Source: DATEPR01 sp036503065 (GTDB lineage Bacteria > Actinomycetota > Actinomycetes > Mycobacteriales > Pseudonocardiaceae). Taken from it: a stretch of 6,782 bases of DNA. Below are positions 1-5,791 of this stretch, in pieces. Numbering within the stretch: position 1 is the stretch's first letter; the number at the start of each line of letters is the position of its first letter. The notes beneath the pieces were generated by a model, which was not told the DNA's origin, ran no database searches, and saw nothing but the letters and a program-made list of their open reading frames with translations. The stretch lies in the NCBI GenBank assembly GCA_036503065.1, contig DASXXM010000485.1, positions 1 to 6,782 of the forward strand, in the 5' to 3' direction. The position numbers were made by a program, and so were the translations under genes.

Positions 1-2829
1 TCCGCGGCCAGCAACACCGTGACCCGGCAGGGCACCGGCGGCCCGAGCACCAACCTGGCGCTGGGCAAGCCGATCACCGGCACGCCCAACACGTTCACGT
101 TCGCGGTCACCAACGCCAACGACGGCGACCTCACCACGTACTTCGAGGGCGCCAGCTACCCGACCCAGGCCACCGTGCAGCTCGGCGCGAACGCGGACCT
201 GTCCTCGGTCGTCGTGGCGCTGAACCCCGACCCGATCTGGTCCACCCGGACGCAGACCATCGCCGTGCTGGGCCGGGAGCAGAGCTCCTCGACCTTCACC
301 ACCCTGGTGGCGGCGCAGCAGTACACGTTCAACCCGGCGACGAACAGCAACAAGGTCACCATTCCGGTGAGCGCGCGCGTCGCCGACGTCGAACTGTCGA
401 TCACCAGCAACACCGGCGCGCCCGGCGGCCAGGTGGCGGAGTTCCAGGTGTTCGGCACGCCGTCGCCCAACCCGGACCTGACGATCACCACGTCGTCGTT
501 CTCGCCGACCTCGCCGGTGGAGACCGACCCGGTCACGTTGTCCGCCACCGTGCAGAACATCGGCACGGCCGCGGCCGCCGCGTCCAACGTCAACTTCTAC
601 CTGGGCACCACGAAGGTCGGCACCGCGGCGGTCGGTGCGCTGGCCGTGGGCGCGTCGCAGACCGTCACCGCCAACGTCGGTCCGCAGACGGCCGGCACGT
701 ATCAGTACACGGCGAAGGTCAATGAAGCCAAGAGCGTCATAGAACTGAACTACGCCAACAACAACCTGACAGATCCGACATCGCTGGTGGTCGCACCGGT
801 CCAGAGTTCGGACCTGATAGCGGCTCCGGTGAGCTGGACACCCAACAACCCGGCCGCCGGCAACGCGGTGAACTTCACCGTGACGCTGAAGAACCAGGGC
901 ACGATCGCCACCGCGGGCGGCGCACACGGCATCACGCTCACCGTGATCAATTCGAGCAATGCCACGGTGGCCACGCTGACCGGTACGTTCACGGGCACAC
1001 TCGCACCCGGCGCGACCGCGAACGTCGCGATGGGTTCGTGGACCGCGGTGAACGGCAAGTACACCGTGCACACGGTGATCGCGGTGGACGCCAACGAGTT
1101 GCCCATCAAGCAGGGCAACAACACGTCCAACGTGTCGCTGTTCGTCGGCCAGGGCGCGAACATGCCCTACGACTCGTACGAGGCGGAAGCCGGCACCATC
1201 GGCGGCGGCGCGGCGGTCATCGGTCCCAACCGGACGATCGGCGACCTCGCGGGTGAGGCGTCCGGCCGCCAGGCGGTCACGCTGAACAACACCGGTGCCT
1301 TCGTGCAGTGGACATCGCGCGAGGCCACCAACACGTTCGTGGTCCGGTTCTCCATTCCGGACGCGGCAGGCGGCGACGGCATCACCGCGTCCCTCGACCT
1401 GTACGTCAACGGCACGCTGGTGCAACCGTTGAGCCTGTCGTCGCACTTCGCGTGGCTCTACGGTGCCGAAACCGGACCGGGCAACTCGCCCAGTGCCGGC
1501 TCGCCACGCCACATCTACGACGAGGCCAGCTTCGTACTGCCGTCGTCGTTCCCGCAGGGCAGCGTGATCAAGCTGCAGAAGGACGCATCGAACACGTCCC
1601 AGTACGCGATCGACTACATGAACCTCGAGCAGGCCACGCCGGTCGCCAACCCGAACCCGACGACGTTCCTCACGCCGACCGGATTCGACCAGCAGTCGGT
1701 GCAGAACGCGCTCAACACGGTCGGGTCGGACACCACCGGCAAGTTCGCCGGCGTCTACCTGCCTGCGGGCCAGTACCAGACGACCGGCAAGTTCCAGGTG
1801 TCCGGGCATCCGTTCCAGATCGTCGGAGCGGGGCCATGGTTCAGCCAGTTCAGCACGCCAATCACCCAGTCGAACACGGACGCCGGGTTCTCGGTCCAGG
1901 CCAGCGCTAACGGATCGACGTTCACCGGGTTCGCGTTCTTCGGCAACTACACGTCACGGATCGACGGGCCGGGCAAGGTCTTCGACCTCACGGACGTGTC
2001 GAACCTGACGATCAACAACATCTGGGTCGAGCACATGATCGTGGCCGTCTGGGGCACGCATGTGAGTGGCCTGAAGATCTCCGATCTGCGCATCCGGGAC
2101 ACGTTCGCCGACGGCATCAACCTGAACAACGGGTCGCAGAACAACACGGTCACCAATTCGGAGGCACGGAGCACCGGTGACGACAGCTTCGCGCTGTTCG
2201 CCGCACAGGACCACAATTCCTCCGACCTGACCGGGAACAATTTCCAGAACCTGACGTCCCTGCTGACGTGGCGCGCGGCATCGTTCGCGATCTACGGCGG
2301 CGAGGGCAACACGTTCCAGAACCTGTTCTCGGCGGACACGCTGACGTTCCCCGGCGTGACGCTCAGTTCGCTGAACTTCGGATTCCCGTTCCAGGGATTC
2401 GGCACGGCGGCGAAGACCACCGTCTCGAACTTCTCCCTGGTACGCGACGGTGGTCACTTCTTCGGTGCGCAGGACTTCCCCGCGCTCTGGGTGTTCGCGG
2501 CGACCAACGTGTTCACGGGCCTCCGGGTCACTGACGGGACCATTACCGATCCCACGTATGCCGGCATCATGTTCCAGACGGACTACGTGGGTGGTACCCC
2601 GCAGAGTTCGGTACAGGACACGATATTCACGAACACGACGATCACCGGCGCACAACCCAGTACCGATCAGTTCAGCACCAAGTCCGGTTTCGGCATCTGG
2701 GCGAACCCGTTGCCGGAAGCCGGTCAGGGCCCGGCGACCGGTTCGGCCACGTTCAACGGGCTGACGGAGAGCAACAACTCCGTCAACATCCAGAACACGA
2801 CGAGTACCTTCACCATTACGGTCAACTAG
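1..2829 (+). CDS. Secreted multidomain alpha-1,3-glucanase (GH87-type), 5' partial
   Basis: The frame is open from base 1 to TAG at 2827-2829, so this is the 3' part of a longer gene. The GTG at 19 is unlikely to be the start: it has no ribosome site and no signal peptide follows. Domains by nucleotide: discoidin/F5-8C-like module at about 49-459 (starts TNLALGKP, ends EFQVFG); two CARDB repeats at about 469-801 and 805-1158, each opening with a (P/S)DL-type strand and holding an N-x-GT motif; CBM6/35-like module at about 1162-1650 (YEAEAG near its start, AIDYMNLE at its end); parallel beta-helix catalytic domain from about 1660 to the stop. ADGIN (Asp codon 2110) and TGDDS (Asp codons 2179 and 2182) give an Asp, +23, +24 spacing. 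This matches the three catalytic aspartates I recall for GH87 alpha-1,3-glucanases. The known reaction is endo-hydrolysis of alpha-1,3-glucan outside the cell. No cysteine occurs in the 942 visible residues, and Asn, Thr, Ser and Gly are abundant, as expected of an exported protein. Family is fairly sure; exact substrate is inferred. Confidence 0.85.
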   Translation, partial: SAASNTVTRQGTGGPSTNLALGKPITGTPNTFTFAVTNANDGDLTTYFEGASYPTQATVQLGANADLSSVVVALNPDPIWSTRTQTIAVLGREQSSSTFTTLVAAQQYTFNPATNSNKVTIPVSARVADVELSITSNTGAPGGQVAEFQVFGTPSPNPDLTITTSSFSPTSPVETDPVTLSATVQNIGTAAAAASNVNFYLGTTKVGTAAVGALAVGASQTVTANVGPQTAGTYQYTAKVNEAKSVIELNYANNNLTDPTSLVVAPVQSSDLIAAPVSWTPNNPAAGNAVNFTVTLKNQGTIATAGGAHGITLTVINSSNATVATLTGTFTGTLAPGATANVAMGSWTAVNGKYTVHTVIAVDANELPIKQGNNTSNVSLFVGQGANMPYDSYEAEAGTIGGGAAVIGPNRTIGDLAGEASGRQAVTLNNTGAFVQWTSREATNTFVVRFSIPDAAGGDGITASLDLYVNGTLVQPLSLSSHFAWLYGAETGPGNSPSAGSPRHIYDEASFVLPSSFPQGSVIKLQKDASNTSQYAIDYMNLEQATPVANPNPTTFLTPTGFDQQSVQNALNTVGSDTTGKFAGVYLPAGQYQTTGKFQVSGHPFQIVGAGPWFSQFSTPITQSNTDAGFSVQASANGSTFTGFAFFGNYTSRIDGPGKVFDLTDVSNLTINNIWVEHMIVAVWGTHVSGLKISDLRIRDTFADGINLNNGSQNNTVTNSEARSTGDDSFALFAAQDHNSSDLTGNNFQNLTSLLTWRAASFAIYGGEGNTFQNLFSADTLTFPGVTLSSLNFGFPFQGFGTAAKTTVSNFSLVRDGGHFFGAQDFPALWVFAATNVFTGLRVTDGTITDPTYAGIMFQTDYVGGTPQSSVQDTIFTNTTITGAQPSTDQFSTKSGFGIWANPLPEAGQGPATGSATFNGLTESNNSVNIQNTTSTFTITVN

Positions 2830-2831
2830 TT

Positions 2832-2878
2832 CGCGAACATGCCGCCGGGTGGCCTTTCAGGTCACCCGGCGGTTCGCG
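2832..2878. terminator. Bidirectional terminator hairpin between convergent genes
   Basis: Positions 2842-2851 pair perfectly with 2863-2872 (10 bp, GC-rich). Three more pairs, one a G-T wobble, extend the stem inward to a five-base loop at 2855-2859. Below a four-base bulge at 2838-2841, bases 2832-2837 pair with 2873-2878. There is no T-tract, which is common for actinobacterial hairpin terminators. The stem starts 12 bases after the glucanase stop. On the other strand the acetyltransferase stop codon (2864-2862) lies inside the structure, so one hairpin probably ends both convergent transcripts. Confidence 0.75.
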
Positions 2879-3728
2879 TATAGGTGATACTGCGGGCGTA
2901 CGGGCGGAATCCCAGATCCGCGTACAGCGGGACGGCGCCCGGATGCCCGTGGCCGACCGCCGGATACACCACGGCCCGGTCCGCACCCGCGGCGCGCAGC
3001 GCGTGCATCGCGGCCAGGCACACGGCTCGGCCCAAGCCCCGGCGGCGGAACCGTTCGTCGGTGCCGACCGGTTCCAGTTCGCCGACCCGGTTGTGGTCGT
3101 CCAGCCAGATCAGGCAGTTGGCGACGAACTCGCCCTCTGGGCTCTCGACGATCCAGTCCAGGTCGATCCGGTAGGGCCAGGCGGCCATCACGTTGCGGTA
3201 GTTGGCTTCGGAGAGCTTGGTCTTGGGCCACGTCGCGTAATGCACCGCCAGCCTGCGGTCCAGGTCTGCTTCGCGGATCGGTCGGGCCGTGAAACCGTTG
3301 GGCAGCAACGGCTCCGGCAGGTCGGCCAGTTCTCGCGTCTGGTAGGAGAAGTAGGCCTTGCCGTTGGTGGGCGCGTAACCGTGCTCTGCCAGCACGGCGA
3401 TCACGTACTTCTGGGTGTCCGTCACGGTGACCGTCAGCTTGGGCGCCGTCGCGACGGTCGCGAACCAGTCGAGCACCGTGCCGACCAGGTCCGGTCGGGC
3501 CGGGTCCACCAGCAACTCCAGGTGACCGGACCAAGGGACCCAGGCCCAGGCGACCACCTCACCGGACGACTCCCACAGCGCGGTCGGCCATCCCCGGTCG
3601 TCGTGTATGTAGCGCTGCCATGCCTGGTCGCCGACATGGCAGTTGCTGCTGCTCAGCGACCAGATCCGTTGCGTCAACCCCTGCATGGCCCGCAGATCCG
3701 CCGGACCGGCATACCCCCGCATATGCAT
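2862..3728 (-). CDS. GNAT-family N-acetyltransferase with two GNAT-like halves
   Basis: The product is 288 residues if it starts at ATG 3728. The C-terminal half, about residues 150-280, carries the acetyl-CoA binding signature (RRRGLG at residues 228-233, after ELEPV and a DERF turn) and ends with a PLYADLGFRPY strand-helix typical of GNAT motif B. The N-terminal half resembles a second GNAT fold (GEVVAWAW and HLELLVDP strands, then VLAEHGY) but lacks the R-x-x-G-x-G loop, so it is probably non-catalytic. The protein should transfer an acetyl group from acetyl-CoA to an amine in the cytoplasm; the substrate is unknown. Start choice is uncertain: GTG 3761 gives 299 residues, but a GAGG lies only one base in front of it; ATG 3722 is also possible. 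It is the last gene of the minus-strand set, 40 bp after the peroxidase stop (7 bp if GTG 3761 is used), and ends inside the shared terminator hairpin. Confidence 0.85.
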   Translation of the reverse strand: MHMRGYAGPADLRAMQGLTQRIWSLSSSNCHVGDQAWQRYIHDDRGWPTALWESSGEVVAWAWVPWSGHLELLVDPARPDLVGTVLDWFATVATAPKLTVTVTDTQKYVIAVLAEHGYAPTNGKAYFSYQTRELADLPEPLLPNGFTARPIREADLDRRLAVHYATWPKTKLSEANYRNVMAAWPYRIDLDWIVESPEGEFVANCLIWLDDHNRVGELEPVGTDERFRRRGLGRAVCLAAMHALRAAGADRAVVYPAVGHGHPGAVPLYADLGFRPYARSITYTRTAG

Positions 3729-3768
3729 GCTCGGAGTGTGCCGGTCGGCGGTGGTTCGCACGCCTCAA

Positions 3769-4257
3769 TTAGTTCGGCAGCACGGCCTCCAACGCGGTGA
3801 CGACGACGTCGTCCTCCGGTTGGGTCATCGGGCGGAAGCGGCCGACGATCTTGCCTTCTGGATCGATCAGGAACTTCTCGAAGTTCCACTGGACATCGCC
3901 GGTCGCGCCCTCGTCGTCCGCGGTCCCTACCAGTTCCTGGTACAGCGGGTGGCGGTCCGGGTCGTTCACGTTGATCTTCGCCAGCATCGGGAACGTCACG
4001 CCGTAGGTGGTCGAGCAGAACGTCTGGATCTCCTCGGCGGAACCGGGTTCCTGGTCGCCGAACTGGTTGCACGGGACGCCGACGACCGTGAAGCCCCGGT
4101 CGGCGAACCGCTCCTGGAGCCGCTCCAGCCCGGTGTACTGGGGGGTCAATCCGCACCTCGACGCCACGTTCACGATCAGCATGGCCTTGCCGCGCTGGTC
4201 GGCGAGCGTCGTGGGCGCGCCGCTCAGTGTGTTCAGCTCGATGTCGTAGAGACTCAC
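3769..4257 (-). CDS. Glutathione-peroxidase-family thiol peroxidase
   Basis: The product is 162 residues, the usual size for bacterial members. It reduces hydroperoxides with a peroxidatic cysteine. Visible motifs are NVASRCG (Cys35, cysteine rather than selenocysteine), PCNQFGDQEPG (Gln69), and WNFEKFL (Trp124, Asn125), together the full catalytic Cys/Gln/Trp/Asn tetrad. A second cysteine, Cys81 in TFCSTTYGVTFP, sits where thioredoxin-dependent members (plant GPX, E. coli BtuE) carry the resolving cysteine. The probable electron donor is therefore thioredoxin rather than glutathione, which most actinobacteria lack; this is inference. No signal peptide, so it should be cytoplasmic. GTG 4257 is chosen because it gives a normal family N-terminus (SLYDIELNTLSG) and has a good ribosome site; the TTG at 4296 would add 13 unrelated residues. 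It follows the phosphodiesterase gene by 51 bp, and I see no convincing promoter in the gap. Confidence 0.92.
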   Translation of the reverse strand: MSLYDIELNTLSGAPTTLADQRGKAMLIVNVASRCGLTPQYTGLERLQERFADRGFTVVGVPCNQFGDQEPGSAEEIQTFCSTTYGVTFPMLAKINVNDPDRHPLYQELVGTADDEGATGDVQWNFEKFLIDPEGKIVGRFRPMTQPEDDVVVTALEAVLPN

Positions 4258-4264
4258 AGGGGTT

Positions 4265-4270
4265 TCCTTT
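4265..4270 (-). promoter_or_regulatory. Ribosome binding site of the peroxidase gene
   Basis: On the minus strand AAAGGA lies seven bases before GTG 4257. It decides the start of the peroxidase gene over the upstream in-frame TTG at 4296. Confidence 0.7.
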
Positions 4271-4308
4271 GCTCTCGGTTGCCCACATTCTGCCAAGCGG
4301 ATCTTCGG

Positions 4309-5421
4309 TCAGTGCGCAACCGTGAGGAACGGCACCAGTTGCTCGGCCGGGGAGTACGACGCGTGGTGGCCGACCATCCGGGACTCGACGGGTTCCTGCC
4401 TGCTGCACACCACCCCGCCGTGGCCGGTCGATGCCGTCACGACATCGCCGATCCGGGGCAGGACCAGGTCGCTGACCCACGGGCCGTACCAGCCGTGCGC
4501 GATCGCCTCGTCCCGTGGCAGCACGTCGGCCCGGTCGCCGAGCACCTCGCGCCAGGCGGCCAACACGTCGGGCGCGGCGCCCGGTTCGGTGTAGACGTGT
4601 CTGGCCCGGATGTCGCCGCCGATGGCCCGCACTCCCTCGGTCATGGCCGGCGTCCGGTCGGCGTCCACGATCTCGTCTGGGTCCAGCGTGACCATGCCGT
4701 GGTCGGCGACGATCGCGAGCATTCCTTCCGGTGGCAGGCTTTCCGCGATGCTGGCCGCCAGGCGGTCGATCTGGCGCAGTTGGTAGCGCCATGCCGGCGA
4801 TCCCGGCCCGTAGACGTGGCCGACCAGGTCGAGATCGCCGTGGTAGGCGTAGCAGAACGCCGGTTTCGGGCCGGCCAGCGCGTCCCGGACGTTCGCGACC
4901 AGGTCGCCCAGCGCGTACGAGGTGCGGAACTCGCCGCCGCGCAACGCCGCCCGCGTCAGGCCGGAGCGCTGCTGGATCGGGGGAGCGGTGACTGTGACTG
5001 TGACGGTGAGGGCGCGCTCGAACGCGGTCGGGTTCGGTTGGACCTGTTCGGGGATCAGTTCGTCGCGCAGGTCGATCTTGGTGCCGGAGCCGTGGTTGCG
5101 CCAGCTCAGCGCGTGCAGCAGCGGGTGGCCGGGCACCTCGAAGCTGAGGCCGACGATCCCGTGCTGGCCGACCGGCAGGCCGGTGCCGATGGTTGCCACG
5201 CTGGTCGCGGTGGTGGCCGGGAATCCGGCGGTCACCGGCTGGCCGGCCAGTTCGCTGAGGAACGGCGCGTCGGCGGGGTGGGCGCGCAGCAGTTCCCAGC
5301 CAAGGGCGTCGACCAGCAGCAGGCACACGGCACTGGCCTCGGGTACGTCGAGCTGGTTGTCGAAACCGGGCGCGCCAAGGGCGCTGAGCAGCGACGGCGT
5401 GACATCGACGAGGGACCGCAC
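4309..5421 (-). CDS. Alkaline-phosphatase-superfamily phosphodiesterase / nucleotide pyrophosphatase
   Basis: The product is 370 residues from GTG 5421. The metal site and nucleophile of the type I phosphodiesterase/nucleotide pyrophosphatase family can be traced in order: Asp38 at the end of a hydrophobic strand (CLLLVDALGW), a Thr in FPATTATS (Thr70 or Thr71, the expected nucleophile), DLVGH (Asp198, His202), VADHGM (Asp240, His241), and a late GHHASYSP (His353 probably the ligand). These fit a two-metal phosphoester or pyrophosphate hydrolase; the substrate cannot be read from sequence. There is no signal peptide, so it looks cytoplasmic, unlike secreted alkaline phosphatases. The frame stays open upstream to 5667, but that stretch runs antisense through the divergent regulator gene and is not coding. 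GTG 5421 has no Shine-Dalgarno sequence and lies six bases behind a TATACT box, suggesting a leaderless mRNA. A short TVTVTVT stretch at residues 139-145 comes from a hexanucleotide repeat. It is the first gene of the minus-strand set. Confidence 0.88.
   Translation of the reverse strand: MRSLVDVTPSLLSALGAPGFDNQLDVPEASAVCLLLVDALGWELLRAHPADAPFLSELAGQPVTAGFPATTATSVATIGTGLPVGQHGIVGLSFEVPGHPLLHALSWRNHGSGTKIDLRDELIPEQVQPNPTAFERALTVTVTVTAPPIQQRSGLTRAALRGGEFRTSYALGDLVANVRDALAGPKPAFCYAYHGDLDLVGHVYGPGSPAWRYQLRQIDRLAASIAESLPPEGMLAIVADHGMVTLDPDEIVDADRTPAMTEGVRAIGGDIRARHVYTEPGAAPDVLAAWREVLGDRADVLPRDEAIAHGWYGPWVSDLVLPRIGDVVTASTGHGGVVCSRQEPVESRMVGHHASYSPAEQLVPFLTVAH
4988..5011. repeat. Short in-frame hexanucleotide tandem repeat
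   Basis: GTGACT occurs twice in a row at 4988-4999, followed by GTGACG and the looser GTGAGG. On the minus strand it encodes alternating Thr-Val (residues about 138-145) in the phosphodiesterase. A gain or loss of one unit would keep the frame and change the protein by two residues. Confidence 0.75.
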
Positions 5422-5427
5422 GACGGA

Positions 5428-5433
5428 AGTATA
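5428..5433 (-). promoter_or_regulatory. -10 box for the phosphodiesterase operon, leaderless
   Basis: TATACT on the minus strand matches the sigma70-type -10 consensus at five of six bases. Six bases separate it from GTG 5421, so transcription would begin at or very near the start codon. I see no good -35 hexamer at the usual distance, so the promoter may depend on the -10 element alone or on an activator. Confidence 0.55.
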
Positions 5434-5448
5434 TGTCTTGACAGGTAC
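5429..5448. promoter_or_regulatory. Candidate ArsR operator, imperfect dyad
   Basis: The pattern GTA-N2-TGTC-TT-GACA-N2-TAC is a 20-bp inverted repeat with seven matching pairs in each half. It covers most of the minus-strand TATACT box and all of the plus-strand TTGACA box. ArsR-family repressors are known to bind imperfect dyads of this kind at their own promoters, so binding here could block both directions. Operator function is inferred from position and symmetry. Confidence 0.45.
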
Positions 5449-5467
5449 ATACGCGTAGCGGCATATT
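5438..5467 (+). promoter_or_regulatory. Sigma70-type promoter of the ArsR-SRPBCC operon
   Basis: A perfect TTGACA at 5438-5443 is followed after 18 bases by CATATT at 5462-5467 (four of six to TATAAT). Six bases later comes the GTG start at 5474. There is no Shine-Dalgarno sequence in front of that GTG, so the transcript is probably leaderless. This -35 box lies between the opposing -10 box and the plus-strand -10, so the two divergent promoters are interleaved. Confidence 0.6.
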
Positions 5468-5473
5468 AGCCGC
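5458..5473. promoter_or_regulatory. Second dyad over the ArsR -10 box
   Basis: GCGGC-N6-GCCGC is a perfect five-base-pair dyad. Its six-base centre is A/T only and overlaps most of the plus-strand -10 hexamer, and it ends on the base before GTG 5474. It may be a second regulator site. If leaderless initiation occurs as proposed, it cannot act as an RNA hairpin because it would lie upstream of the transcript. Confidence 0.35.
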
Positions 5474-5791
5474 GTGACAGACGCGCTGTGGTCGGCGCTG
5501 GTGGACCCGCACCGGCGGGCCGTGCTCGACCTGTTGCGGCAACGGCCGTGCGCGGTGGGCGAGTTGGCAGGCGAGTTGGGTTTCAGCCAGCCGATGACGT
5601 CGAAACACCTGCGCGTGCTGCGCGAGGCCGGCCTGGTGCGCGTCCGGACGCAGGCGCAGCGGCGCATCTACACGATCGACGCGGCCCGGATGGCCGAGTT
5701 GGACGCGTGGCTCGCCCCGTACCGGCGCCTGTGGAACGACCGGCTCGACGTGCTGGGCCGGCACCTGGATTCTTCGTCCGAGGAGGACTGA
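5474..5791 (+). CDS. ArsR-family winged-helix transcriptional regulator
   Basis: The product is 105 residues, typical for the family. The order fits an ArsR/SmtB winged helix: DPHRRAVLDLLRQRP (residues 11-25), AVGELAGELG (27-36), recognition helix SQPMTSKHLRVLREAGLV (38-55), and a wing at about 56-66 (RVRTQAQRRIY). It is expected to bind DNA as a dimer. Metal-sensing signatures are absent: there is a single cysteine (Cys26) rather than a CxC motif, and no His/Asp cluster in the last helix. It belongs more plausibly to the ArsR group found next to SRPBCC genes, whose signal is mostly unknown. GTG 5474 is chosen because the family N-terminus follows at once and a -10 box lies six bases upstream; no ribosome site exists. 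The stop TGA (5789-5791) shares its last base with the next start codon, so the two genes are translationally coupled. Confidence 0.93.
   Translation: MTDALWSALVDPHRRAVLDLLRQRPCAVGELAGELGFSQPMTSKHLRVLREAGLVRVRTQAQRRIYTIDAARMAELDAWLAPYRRLWNDRLDVLGRHLDSSSEED
5781..5786 (+). promoter_or_regulatory. Ribosome binding site of the SRPBCC gene
   Basis: A perfect AGGAGG inside the end of the regulator gene precedes ATG 5791 by four bases. It fixes that start codon, although the same frame is open far upstream. Confidence 0.8.

Noticed and set aside
19..21. GTG 19 as the true start of the glucanase
   Set aside because: It has no ribosome site, no signal peptide follows, and the frame continues to base 1.
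2862..3728. Mycothiol synthase (MshD), because of the tandem GNAT layout and size
   Set aside because: The N-terminal half lacks an acetyl-CoA loop, and the motifs I recall from MshD outside the common GNAT core are not evident.
5422..5667. Extended N-terminus (82 more residues) for the phosphodiesterase
   Set aside because: The extension is antisense to the ArsR gene, Arg/Ser-rich, and without homology-like features. GTG 5421 gives a normal family start.
3674..5764. A 696-codon open frame on the minus strand and a 608-codon frame on the plus strand at 3643-5469
   Set aside because: They cross several real genes and both intergenic gaps, are rich in Arg, Pro, Ala and Gly, and show no domain motifs. 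They are open only because GC-rich DNA has few stop codons.
5488..5790. Extended N-terminus for the SRPBCC protein within the ArsR gene
   Set aside because: It is a frame-shifted shadow of the regulator. AGGAGG and ATG 5791 mark the true start.
5474..5791. Metal- or arsenic-sensing role for the ArsR protein
   Set aside because: It has only one cysteine and no recognisable metal-binding cluster, and no efflux or reductase gene is adjacent.
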